From an uncultured Lachnospiraceae bacterium (GTDB lineage: Bacteria; Bacillota; Clostridia; Lachnospirales; Lachnospiraceae): a DNA stretch of 9,889 bases. A program made the position numbers and the translations under genes. The stretch's first letter is position 1, and each line of letters begins with the position of its first letter. Below, one piece after another: positions 1-8,100 of the stretch. The notes below the pieces were generated by a model. The model saw only the letters and a program-made list of their open reading frames with translations. It made no database searches and was not told the origin of the DNA. Location: the NCBI GenBank assembly GCA_948468325.1, contig CAOKHR010000068.1, forward strand, positions 1 to 9,889. Reading direction: 5' to 3'.

Positions 1-206
1 GCCAACGATTTAAAATCAGGACTCTGCAGTGCATCTACTTCTTTTGCCGCAGACAAAATTGTCATAGACATATTTGTACCCGTATCACCGTCCGGAACCG
101 GAAAGACATTTAATTCATTGATCCATTCTTTTTTTGCCTCTAAATTCGCCGCTCCTGCTAAAAACATTTTCGTAAATGCGGCGGCATTAACCGACTTGAC
201 TTCCAC
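1..206 (-). CDS. fakA: FakA/YloV-type fatty acid kinase ATP-binding subunit (DAK2 domain), N-terminal part
   Basis: Partial gene; 68 codons are visible and the frame stays open to the left edge. The translation carries the DAK2-family block NELNVFPVPDGDTGTNMS at about residues 31–48; the Asp residues of its DGDTGTN core are the family's nucleotide/Mg-binding positions. In characterised Firmicutes FakA phosphorylates fatty acids bound to a FakB (DegV-family) partner, feeding exogenous fatty acids into phospholipid synthesis; it is cytosolic. I chose a GTG start at 206–204 because it lies 8 nt after a strong GGAGG and gives the usual short N-terminus before the conserved block. The first in-frame ATG, codon 14, is possible but lacks a comparable site. 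It follows the asp23-family gene with a 13-nt gap, the same order as yloU–yloV in Bacillus, and is surely cotranscribed with it. Family assignment is confident; the FakA role rests on family knowledge. Confidence 0.93.
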   Translation of the reverse strand, partial: MEVKSVNAAAFTKMFLAGAANLEAKKEWINELNVFPVPDGDTGTNMSMTILSAAKEVDALQSPDFKSL

Positions 207-214
207 TTTCAAAT

Positions 215-222
215 CCTCCTTA
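215..222 (-). promoter_or_regulatory. Shine-Dalgarno of fakA overlapping the asp23-family stop codon
   Basis: On the minus strand the sequence is TAAGGAGG: the upstream gene's TAA (222–220) runs straight into GGAGG (219–215), followed 8 nt later by GTG at 206–204. It fixes the GTG start of the downstream gene and suggests translational coupling between the two genes. Confidence 0.8.
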
Positions 223-579
223 ATCGATGACTCTTACGCCTTCAACGTAAATATTGATCTTCTCAATTTCCATACCGGTAAACTCTTCCACCTTATATTT
301 TACCGTATCAATTAAGTTGTCAGAAACTGTATGGATACTGACGCCATATGAAACAATAACATGAAAATCAATGACAATCTTATTCTCTTTCGTAACGGTT
401 ACATTTATTCCATGTGTAAGATAATCCCGCTTCAACAATCTTACCAGGCCGTCTTTCATATTTACGGCGGCCATTCCGACAATACCAAAACATTCTACTG
501 CCACTGAGCCTGCATAGGTTGCAATTACTTCATTATCAATCATAATTTTACCCAGTTGGGTTTCCATTTGTCCTTTCAT
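220..579 (-). CDS. yloU: Asp23/Gls24 (YloU) family envelope stress response protein
   Basis: A 119-residue protein, normal for the short YloU branch of the Asp23/Gls24 family. It shows the family pattern: an N-terminal segment with GKIMIDNEVIATYAGSVAVE, then a glycine-rich FGIVGMAA stretch (about 32–39), then a beta-rich part ending in INIYVEGVRV. No signal peptide or membrane segment, so cytosolic. Family members associate with the envelope and respond to envelope or alkaline stress in staphylococci and enterococci; the precise role of YloU is not settled. The start at 579 is preferred over the Met at codon 5 because GGAGGG (591–586) sits 6 nt before it. It lies just upstream of fakA (13-nt gap) and has its own sigma-A-like promoter at 658–631. 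The first 13 codons of this gene are also present as a detached fragment at 4988–4951, produced by the tandem duplication. Confidence 0.93.
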   Translation of the reverse strand: MKGQMETQLGKIMIDNEVIATYAGSVAVECFGIVGMAAVNMKDGLVRLLKRDYLTHGINVTVTKENKIVIDFHVIVSYGVSIHTVSDNLIDTVKYKVEEFTGMEIEKINIYVEGVRVID

Positions 580-630
580 ACCTTGCCCTCCAGACTTTTA
601 ATCAGCCAAATATTCACACTGACATAATTC

Positions 631-658
631 ATTATACCCATTTTTCTTAAAAAATCAA
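631..658 (-). promoter_or_regulatory. Sigma-A-type promoter of the asp23–fakA operon
   Basis: Read on the minus strand: a -35 box TTGATT (658–653), a 16-bp spacer, and a perfect -10 TATAAT (636–631) preceded by GGG. Transcription would start near 624, giving a leader of about 45 nt with GGAGGG just before the asp23 start. It is the only convincing promoter in this spacer. It lies inside the duplicated block, so an identical copy exists at 5067–5040. Confidence 0.75.
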
Positions 659-675
659 TTAGAATTGGAATTTTT

Positions 676-755
676 GAAAAAAAGCCGTAACAATAAGCCG
701 TAAGGGTGAACTGTTACAAATAGCCCCTGAAACATTAAATTTCAGAGGCTTTTTT
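676..755 (-). terminator. Compound terminator region after GH20 copy L
   Basis: Two hairpins follow the GH20 stop codon (777–775). The first (750–722) has 11-bp arms, AGCCTCTGAAA and TTTCAGGGGCT, around a 7-nt loop. Its one non-Watson-Crick pair is G·U in the minus-strand RNA but C·A in the plus-strand RNA, which favours the minus strand. The second (717–687) has 6-bp arms GTAACA/TGTTAC and is followed 3 nt later by seven T's (683–677). In addition AAAAAAGCC (755–747) can pair with GGCTTTTTT (686–678), enclosing both hairpins. The first hairpin alone lacks a U-run on the minus strand; in the plus direction it is followed by a run of T's, so bidirectional termination is possible. Confidence 0.6.
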
Positions 756-774
756 CAAAATCCGGCAGCTGTTT

Positions 775-3700
775 CTATACTCCTTTTTTAATCCCTGCCG
801 TTTTAATCTGTTTTTTTATACTCTTATTTTTTTTCAAATTCTTCGGCAGTTTCACGCTGATTTTCTTTGATGCACCCTTAAATGCTCCGGCACCGACTTT
901 TGCCAGTTTAGACTTGCCGCTTATCGTAACTTTGGTCAGCTTTTTGCATCCTTTGAATGCATTTTTGCCTATTGTTTTTACATCTGCACCTATCGTCACG
1001 GTCTTTAATTTCTTACTGCAGCCCTTATATGCATTATTCGCAATTTCAACTACCGTATATTTTATACTGTCATATGTAACAGTATTAATTTTAACAGTTT
1101 TTACATCTTTTCCTTTTACAAGCTTTACTGTCTTTGCCGATGCACTTACTACCTGATATTTTACGCCGCTGACTGTAGTAAAGGAATCACCGTCTTTCAA
1201 TTCGCTGCCATTGGAACCTCCGTTTAGTGAACCATCCGTATCCGGATCTTTTACCGGTATTGTTATTTCTTTTACAAGAGACAGTTTACCAAGATTTTCA
1301 ATTGCCTCTTCCAGTTCCTTTATGGATACATTCTCTTTTGTAAGCATTTTTTCCGCCGCAGTTACAGCTGCTTTCAGTGCACTCACAGAATCCGCCGTAT
1401 AGCCGGCTGTATTGGCAAGCTTCTTTCTGGCCTCTGAAATTGCTGTGTTAAGCGTTTCTTTTGTTTCACTTATTATTTTGTCTTCATCCCCCGCAGTCTT
1501 AAGGTCGGATAAAATACCGGAGAGATCGGTCTGACCTGATCCGTTTTCATTCTCTAATGCTGCTTTTGCCGCAGCAATCACAGCCTGTAAAGAAACCGAA
1601 GCTTTTGTGCCTTCTAATTCTTTCAGTTTTTCCTCCGCTTCTACGATTGTGGAAGAAAGATTATAACGAACCTTTTCCGTATCACTCATAAAATCTAATT
1701 CCGTCAAATGATCGATTGCATCCCGCACTTTTCCAAGTGCAGACAAATAATCCGCCTCTGTACTGCTTTCATACTCTAAGATTAATCTGGCTTCTTCTTT
1801 TGCTTCCTGCAGCACTTTCCAGCTCTGGTCGGTATAACTGTCTTTCTGATACGTATCTCCCTCGCAAAGATTTACAATATTCTCCAGATCTGCTTTTGCG
1901 TCAACCGGTTCGTATAAATTTAATTCTGCAATCGTTGCATGAGCTCCTACATTATCCTCTTTGGAAGCCAGAATTTTGAGCGTAACGCTTTTTACTTTTA
2001 CCGGCTCGAAATCGGCAGTTTTCTGATCTGTCGTATTTGCCCACGTACCACGACTGACAACCGTTTCCGTTGTCAAGGTGCCATCCGGATTCTCTTTTTC
2101 CACATCAATGCTATATTCCAAAATTCTTCCGCTTTCCGAATTCTGTCTTGGAAGATACGTTAATCTGGAAATTGTTTTTGCATTTTCTAATGTCACTTTA
2201 AACCAGTGATAATGATCAGCTGAAATTGCTGTGTCATTGCTCCAGTCCGTATGCCAGTAAGTATCGCTGTTGTCATCAATTGCAAACTTTACCGGACCTT
2301 CCGTTGCGCTTGCCTCTGATACAGAGCAGGCAGTCGCTGTCATTTCAGAATGCTCTACGGAGCCATATCCGGCAGAAGAAGTCCCGTTTCCCGTAACGGT
2401 TACATATGCAATCTGTCCTTTGAAACTGTCTGTATCGCTTCCGATGCGTCCAATCGGAACCATCATTGTAGCGACTTTTGCATTTCCTCTTGAAGCTTTT
2501 AATGGTGTTTCCGGATGATTTGCAAAATAAAACTCAGGATTATCATCTGCCAGCTCTCCGTTTACATATAATGCTACTCTGTCCTGCCCGCTGTGAAATT
2601 CCAGTTCCACCCATTCATTCTCCGGCAGTGTATAATTAAACGTATAATCATATCCTTCTCTGGAAAACCCCACGTATGACGTTCCGTTTTTTGTAATGGA
2701 AGCCTTGATGGCATATGTGCCGTATGTACCGAATTTTTCTTTCGACTCACAGAGAATCTGTTCGCTCGTCTCCGTATCCGCATCCGCATCCATTTTCACT
2801 TTCATCGTAATTATGGCATTGGAACCCACCTGGTTTAGCGGTGTTTCAGCATAGCTTCTGCCTCCGTTCAACTGAAGCGCTTTACCTGCATTTTCGCCGT
2901 TTACAAGCTTTGCATTTTCAACCGCAGTCAGATCAAACCCATTCACACTGGAATCTTTTTCCAGCGTTTCGTCAAATGTCCAGTCAGAAGCCGTATTTGT
3001 TACAAAATCTACTTCTGCATACATATTTGTGTTTGGCGCCGTGCCTGTTTTGGAAGCAAGTGCGCAAAACTCCGAAAATGCCGTTTCGTCTTTATTGACG
3101 TCTCCCCATACTTTTGCGCTGATAACCGGAAGGGCATCCATAAAACGGTAAAAGGAATCGTATTGAGTTATGCCGTTTGCACGAGTATCGATATTATCAT
3201 GCCATGATGCAAAGCATGCGCCAAGCATCTGGTCGTCTCCGGCTTTCACAGTATATCCGGAAAAAATATTCGGCTGCCAGTTATTATATAAATTTGTTGT
3301 ATCAAGCAAATCAGCATATGCACCCCTGTTTCTCGTCCCGCTCGGAACAATGTAAAGTCCGCCGCAGGCTGTACTGCCGTCTACCAGCGTATTAATCATA
3401 TCAAATCCCTGATTATACATATTGGCCGGATTTGCATAACTGGTAGACCATATATTTAACTGAACGTCATTGGAGGCAACCGGCGTTGATCCGCTTTTAT
3501 TGGAAAGACTGCCCCACATGCGGACCTTTCTTCCCGTACCCTGCACAAATTTGATCATATCATCCGAAAATTTACGGAAACTTTCATTTCCGCCGGTTCC
3601 ATTAAATTCATCCGTTCCAATATGTATTGTAGTATCTTTATCAAAAACAGGATCGTCTCCCGTAAAATAATCCTCCCAGAGGCTTTTTGCAAATTCTGTC

Positions 3701-4926
3701 GTCTCCGGATCCTGCAGATTCAGTTCGTCAATTGTATATGTATGACGGCCTCCCGTTTCAGATGATGTTCTGTACTGCGGAAAAGCTCTTGTAAAAGCCA
3801 GAGCATGCGCCGGCATATCAAATTCCGGTACAATATCTATTCCCATTTGTCTGCTGTCTTTTATAAACTGGCGGAATTCATCTTTTGTGTAATACAAATC
3901 TTCGGAAGTTGCTGATTTTCCCAGTAATTCCGGATAGTTTTCATCGGTATTTACCACGCCCGATTCCAGACGGAAGCCCGCATAAGCCTGGTCCTTTGCA
4001 GTCTGAAGTCCTTTTTCCAGTTTTTCTGCATCCGTACCTGTCTGCTGGTTTTTATAATCCTCCATAAAAATCAGATTATCATTCAGATGAATCTGAAAAC
4101 TGTTCATTTTATACCAGGACATATTTTGGGCAAACTGATACAGCGCATCCATTGTAAAAGGCTTTCTTCCTACATCAAGGCTAAAAGCGCGCACTTCGTA
4201 TTTCGGATAATCCCGAACCAGTCCCTTGGGTATGCTCTGATTCTGCTTTAAAATCTGAAGGATTGTCCGGGTTGCCCAGTAAACTCCGACTGCATCTTCC
4301 GCCCCCACACATACGGCATTATCAATATCCATCACATAGCCTTCTTTACCCAGTCCTTTTTCTTGCTCTGTGAGCTCAAAATAAAAGTCGCACATCTTTG
4401 CATCAGACCTGGTACCCACTCTGATTTCCTGTAATTTCAGTCCTGTAATATCCAGATAATCCTGTTCGAATTCTTCTGCCACGTCCTGCAATTTTGCATC
4501 AGAAATAATCAGTTTCGACGCCGAAGATATAACAAATGTTCCTGTTTTGCCATGCCACTCCTGAAGTTCGGGAATCACTGTCGGCTTCTCATTGGCATTC
4601 GGAATTGCTTCATAAGCGCCGCGGACGGTATAGGTGGTTTCTTCTCCTTTTGTAACAGTCTGATCTGTTCCGTTTGTTGTTTCAAAAAAACCTTTCACCG
4701 TTTTATCCTCTAACGGTGTGTAAACGGTTCCGTCTTCCCCTATGATCTGTTCATAATCCGCACAAAAACGCACGGTATCGTTACCGCTTACAGATGGAAG
4801 TTCAAGATTCTCCCCTTTTTCAATTACATTTGATTCTTCTGCTTTTGCCGGAAATTGTACGGAACCAATCACCATCATAAAAGCAATCGTAAATGTTCCC
4901 ATTTGCTTCAATTTTTTACGAAACAT
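775..4926 (-). CDS. Secreted multidomain GH20 beta-N-acetylhexosaminidase / lacto-N-biosidase-type enzyme, copy L
   Basis: 1383 residues. A signal peptide is visible: basic MFRKKLK, hydrophobic core to about 25, then AKA with cleavage expected after Ala29. A GH20b-like N-terminal domain (about 115–230) precedes the GH20 barrel (about 240–605). Barrel landmarks are RAFSLDVGRK (Arg246, candidate sugar-binding Arg), FQIHLNDN (277–284), PEFDMPAHA (367–375), the catalytic pair Asp439–Glu440 in HIGTDEF, NIWST (491–495) and ASWHDN (573–578). Then follow a LamG-like concanavalin fold (about 645–850), a CBM32/F5-8C domain (about 855–1008), two or three FIVAR helical repeats (about 1008–1215), and a lysine-rich LRR_5/BspA-like tail (about 1250–1383). 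There is no LPXTG and no C-terminal membrane helix. It should remove terminal HexNAc, or lacto-N-biose, from mucin or milk glycans outside the cell. The protein is identical to copy R, but its upstream region is the duplicated asp23 promoter and start, not the sialidase gene. GH20 is certain; the exact substrate is inferred. Confidence 0.93.
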   Translation of the reverse strand: MFRKKLKQMGTFTIAFMMVIGSVQFPAKAEESNVIEKGENLELPSVSGNDTVRFCADYEQIIGEDGTVYTPLEDKTVKGFFETTNGTDQTVTKGEETTYTVRGAYEAIPNANEKPTVIPELQEWHGKTGTFVISSASKLIISDAKLQDVAEEFEQDYLDITGLKLQEIRVGTRSDAKMCDFYFELTEQEKGLGKEGYVMDIDNAVCVGAEDAVGVYWATRTILQILKQNQSIPKGLVRDYPKYEVRAFSLDVGRKPFTMDALYQFAQNMSWYKMNSFQIHLNDNLIFMEDYKNQQTGTDAEKLEKGLQTAKDQAYAGFRLESGVVNTDENYPELLGKSATSEDLYYTKDEFRQFIKDSRQMGIDIVPEFDMPAHALAFTRAFPQYRTSSETGGRHTYTIDELNLQDPETTEFAKSLWEDYFTGDDPVFDKDTTIHIGTDEFNGTGGNESFRKFSDDMIKFVQGTGRKVRMWGSLSNKSGSTPVASNDVQLNIWSTSYANPANMYNQGFDMINTLVDGSTACGGLYIVPSGTRNRGAYADLLDTTNLYNNWQPNIFSGYTVKAGDDQMLGACFASWHDNIDTRANGITQYDSFYRFMDALPVISAKVWGDVNKDETAFSEFCALASKTGTAPNTNMYAEVDFVTNTASDWTFDETLEKDSSVNGFDLTAVENAKLVNGENAGKALQLNGGRSYAETPLNQVGSNAIITMKVKMDADADTETSEQILCESKEKFGTYGTYAIKASITKNGTSYVGFSREGYDYTFNYTLPENEWVELEFHSGQDRVALYVNGELADDNPEFYFANHPETPLKASRGNAKVATMMVPIGRIGSDTDSFKGQIAYVTVTGNGTSSAGYGSVEHSEMTATACSVSEASATEGPVKFAIDDNSDTYWHTDWSNDTAISADHYHWFKVTLENAKTISRLTYLPRQNSESGRILEYSIDVEKENPDGTLTTETVVSRGTWANTTDQKTADFEPVKVKSVTLKILASKEDNVGAHATIAELNLYEPVDAKADLENIVNLCEGDTYQKDSYTDQSWKVLQEAKEEARLILEYESSTEADYLSALGKVRDAIDHLTELDFMSDTEKVRYNLSSTIVEAEEKLKELEGTKASVSLQAVIAAAKAALENENGSGQTDLSGILSDLKTAGDEDKIISETKETLNTAISEARKKLANTAGYTADSVSALKAAVTAAEKMLTKENVSIKELEEAIENLGKLSLVKEITIPVKDPDTDGSLNGGSNGSELKDGDSFTTVSGVKYQVVSASAKTVKLVKGKDVKTVKINTVTYDSIKYTVVEIANNAYKGCSKKLKTVTIGADVKTIGKNAFKGCKKLTKVTISGKSKLAKVGAGAFKGASKKISVKLPKNLKKNKSIKKQIKTAGIKKGV

Positions 4927-4931
4927 AAAAT

Positions 4932-4988
4932 TTATGTCCCCCTTTCAATTATAATTTTACCCAGTTGGGTTTCCATTTGTCCTTTCAT
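4932..4988 (-). pseudogene. Detached 5' fragment of the asp23-family gene, fused to the GH20 leader (18-codon frame)
   Basis: The minus strand encodes MKGQMETQLGKIIIERGT and then TAA (4934–4932). Codons 1–12 equal the start of the intact gene at 579 and codon 13 is the altered junction codon. The remaining codons come from the native leader of GH20. It keeps the GGAGGG ribosome binding site (5000–4995, 6 nt spacing) and lies downstream of a copy of the asp23 promoter, so it is likely transcribed and translated. The stop is 5 nt before the GH20 copy L ATG, and the GH20 ribosome binding site (AGGGGGA, 4943–4937) is inside codons 15–18. It is not a functional Asp23 protein; at most it acts as a leader peptide that couples translation to GH20. 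Confidence 0.8.
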
Positions 4989-5039
4989 ACCTTGCCCTCC
5001 AGACTTTTAATCAGCCAAATATTCACACTGACATAATTC

Positions 5040-5067
5040 ATTATACCCATTTTTCTTAAAAAATCAA
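5040..5067 (-). promoter_or_regulatory. Duplicated asp23 promoter, now upstream of GH20 copy L
   Basis: Identical to the promoter at 658–631: TTGATT (5067–5062), 16-bp spacer, TATAAT (5045–5040). Transcription from here runs leftward through the 18-codon fusion frame and into GH20 copy L, whose start codon is about 107 nt past the expected start site. This promoter was separated from asp23–fakA by the duplication. Confidence 0.72.
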
Positions 5068-5084
5068 TTAGAATTGGAATTTTT

Positions 5085-5164
5085 GAAAAAAAGCCGTAAC
5101 AATAAGCCGTAAGGGTGAACTGTTACAAATAGCCCCTGAAACATTAAATTTCAGAGGCTTTTTT
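5085..5164 (-). terminator. Compound terminator region after GH20 copy R
   Basis: Exact copy of the structure at 676–755: an 11-bp-armed hairpin at 5159–5131, a 6-bp-armed hairpin at 5126–5096, and a T-run at 5092–5086, all just after the copy R stop codon (5186–5184). If it works, it separates the sialidase–GH20 transcript from the promoter-driven copy L transcript. Any read-through would add to copy L expression. Confidence 0.58.
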
Positions 5165-5183
5165 CAAAATCCGGCAGCTGTTT

Positions 5184-8100
5184 CTATACTCCTTTTTTAA
5201 TCCCTGCCGTTTTAATCTGTTTTTTTATACTCTTATTTTTTTTCAAATTCTTCGGCAGTTTCACGCTGATTTTCTTTGATGCACCCTTAAATGCTCCGGC
5301 ACCGACTTTTGCCAGTTTAGACTTGCCGCTTATCGTAACTTTGGTCAGCTTTTTGCATCCTTTGAATGCATTTTTGCCTATTGTTTTTACATCTGCACCT
5401 ATCGTCACGGTCTTTAATTTCTTACTGCAGCCCTTATATGCATTATTCGCAATTTCAACTACCGTATATTTTATACTGTCATATGTAACAGTATTAATTT
5501 TAACAGTTTTTACATCTTTTCCTTTTACAAGCTTTACTGTCTTTGCCGATGCACTTACTACCTGATATTTTACGCCGCTGACTGTAGTAAAGGAATCACC
5601 GTCTTTCAATTCGCTGCCATTGGAACCTCCGTTTAGTGAACCATCCGTATCCGGATCTTTTACCGGTATTGTTATTTCTTTTACAAGAGACAGTTTACCA
5701 AGATTTTCAATTGCCTCTTCCAGTTCCTTTATGGATACATTCTCTTTTGTAAGCATTTTTTCCGCCGCAGTTACAGCTGCTTTCAGTGCACTCACAGAAT
5801 CCGCCGTATAGCCGGCTGTATTGGCAAGCTTCTTTCTGGCCTCTGAAATTGCTGTGTTAAGCGTTTCTTTTGTTTCACTTATTATTTTGTCTTCATCCCC
5901 CGCAGTCTTAAGGTCGGATAAAATACCGGAGAGATCGGTCTGACCTGATCCGTTTTCATTCTCTAATGCTGCTTTTGCCGCAGCAATCACAGCCTGTAAA
6001 GAAACCGAAGCTTTTGTGCCTTCTAATTCTTTCAGTTTTTCCTCCGCTTCTACGATTGTGGAAGAAAGATTATAACGAACCTTTTCCGTATCACTCATAA
6101 AATCTAATTCCGTCAAATGATCGATTGCATCCCGCACTTTTCCAAGTGCAGACAAATAATCCGCCTCTGTACTGCTTTCATACTCTAAGATTAATCTGGC
6201 TTCTTCTTTTGCTTCCTGCAGCACTTTCCAGCTCTGGTCGGTATAACTGTCTTTCTGATACGTATCTCCCTCGCAAAGATTTACAATATTCTCCAGATCT
6301 GCTTTTGCGTCAACCGGTTCGTATAAATTTAATTCTGCAATCGTTGCATGAGCTCCTACATTATCCTCTTTGGAAGCCAGAATTTTGAGCGTAACGCTTT
6401 TTACTTTTACCGGCTCGAAATCGGCAGTTTTCTGATCTGTCGTATTTGCCCACGTACCACGACTGACAACCGTTTCCGTTGTCAAGGTGCCATCCGGATT
6501 CTCTTTTTCCACATCAATGCTATATTCCAAAATTCTTCCGCTTTCCGAATTCTGTCTTGGAAGATACGTTAATCTGGAAATTGTTTTTGCATTTTCTAAT
6601 GTCACTTTAAACCAGTGATAATGATCAGCTGAAATTGCTGTGTCATTGCTCCAGTCCGTATGCCAGTAAGTATCGCTGTTGTCATCAATTGCAAACTTTA
6701 CCGGACCTTCCGTTGCGCTTGCCTCTGATACAGAGCAGGCAGTCGCTGTCATTTCAGAATGCTCTACGGAGCCATATCCGGCAGAAGAAGTCCCGTTTCC
6801 CGTAACGGTTACATATGCAATCTGTCCTTTGAAACTGTCTGTATCGCTTCCGATGCGTCCAATCGGAACCATCATTGTAGCGACTTTTGCATTTCCTCTT
6901 GAAGCTTTTAATGGTGTTTCCGGATGATTTGCAAAATAAAACTCAGGATTATCATCTGCCAGCTCTCCGTTTACATATAATGCTACTCTGTCCTGCCCGC
7001 TGTGAAATTCCAGTTCCACCCATTCATTCTCCGGCAGTGTATAATTAAACGTATAATCATATCCTTCTCTGGAAAACCCCACGTATGACGTTCCGTTTTT
7101 TGTAATGGAAGCCTTGATGGCATATGTGCCGTATGTACCGAATTTTTCTTTCGACTCACAGAGAATCTGTTCGCTCGTCTCCGTATCCGCATCCGCATCC
7201 ATTTTCACTTTCATCGTAATTATGGCATTGGAACCCACCTGGTTTAGCGGTGTTTCAGCATAGCTTCTGCCTCCGTTCAACTGAAGCGCTTTACCTGCAT
7301 TTTCGCCGTTTACAAGCTTTGCATTTTCAACCGCAGTCAGATCAAACCCATTCACACTGGAATCTTTTTCCAGCGTTTCGTCAAATGTCCAGTCAGAAGC
7401 CGTATTTGTTACAAAATCTACTTCTGCATACATATTTGTGTTTGGCGCCGTGCCTGTTTTGGAAGCAAGTGCGCAAAACTCCGAAAATGCCGTTTCGTCT
7501 TTATTGACGTCTCCCCATACTTTTGCGCTGATAACCGGAAGGGCATCCATAAAACGGTAAAAGGAATCGTATTGAGTTATGCCGTTTGCACGAGTATCGA
7601 TATTATCATGCCATGATGCAAAGCATGCGCCAAGCATCTGGTCGTCTCCGGCTTTCACAGTATATCCGGAAAAAATATTCGGCTGCCAGTTATTATATAA
7701 ATTTGTTGTATCAAGCAAATCAGCATATGCACCCCTGTTTCTCGTCCCGCTCGGAACAATGTAAAGTCCGCCGCAGGCTGTACTGCCGTCTACCAGCGTA
7801 TTAATCATATCAAATCCCTGATTATACATATTGGCCGGATTTGCATAACTGGTAGACCATATATTTAACTGAACGTCATTGGAGGCAACCGGCGTTGATC
7901 CGCTTTTATTGGAAAGACTGCCCCACATGCGGACCTTTCTTCCCGTACCCTGCACAAATTTGATCATATCATCCGAAAATTTACGGAAACTTTCATTTCC
8001 GCCGGTTCCATTAAATTCATCCGTTCCAATATGTATTGTAGTATCTTTATCAAAAACAGGATCGTCTCCCGTAAAATAATCCTCCCAGAGGCTTTTTGCA

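Larger units (their letters stand above)
542..4950. repeat. Tandem duplication unit, left copy (4409 bp)
   Basis: This block repeats head to tail as 4951–9359. Matching under a shift of 4409 starts at 542 (C at 541 versus T at 4950) and ends at 4953 (A at 4954 versus C at 9363), so 4412 positions match and ATA is shared at the boundaries. The unit contains the first 13 codons of the asp23-family gene, its promoter, the terminator region, a complete GH20 gene and the GH20 ribosome binding site. I saw no difference between copies by reading; proteins and out-of-frame translations agree throughout. Confidence 0.97.

Noticed and set aside
118..315. 65-codon plus-strand frame across the fakA/asp23 boundary
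   Set aside because: It is antisense to two conserved genes and matches no known protein pattern.
684..703. Short GCCGTAA direct repeats as a possible CRISPR or regulatory iteron
   Set aside because: Only two units of 7 bp; they are better explained as part of the terminator region.
2574..2789. 71-codon minus-strand frame inside GH20 (and 6983–7198)
   Set aside because: Out-of-frame shadow of the LamG-like region; arginine-rich low-quality composition and no independent start signal.
914..4067. Several plus-strand open frames of 60–87 codons opposite the GH20 gene, repeated at +4409
   Set aside because: They lie antisense to a well-supported coding region, have no family features or good ribosome binding sites, and repeat only because the whole block is duplicated.
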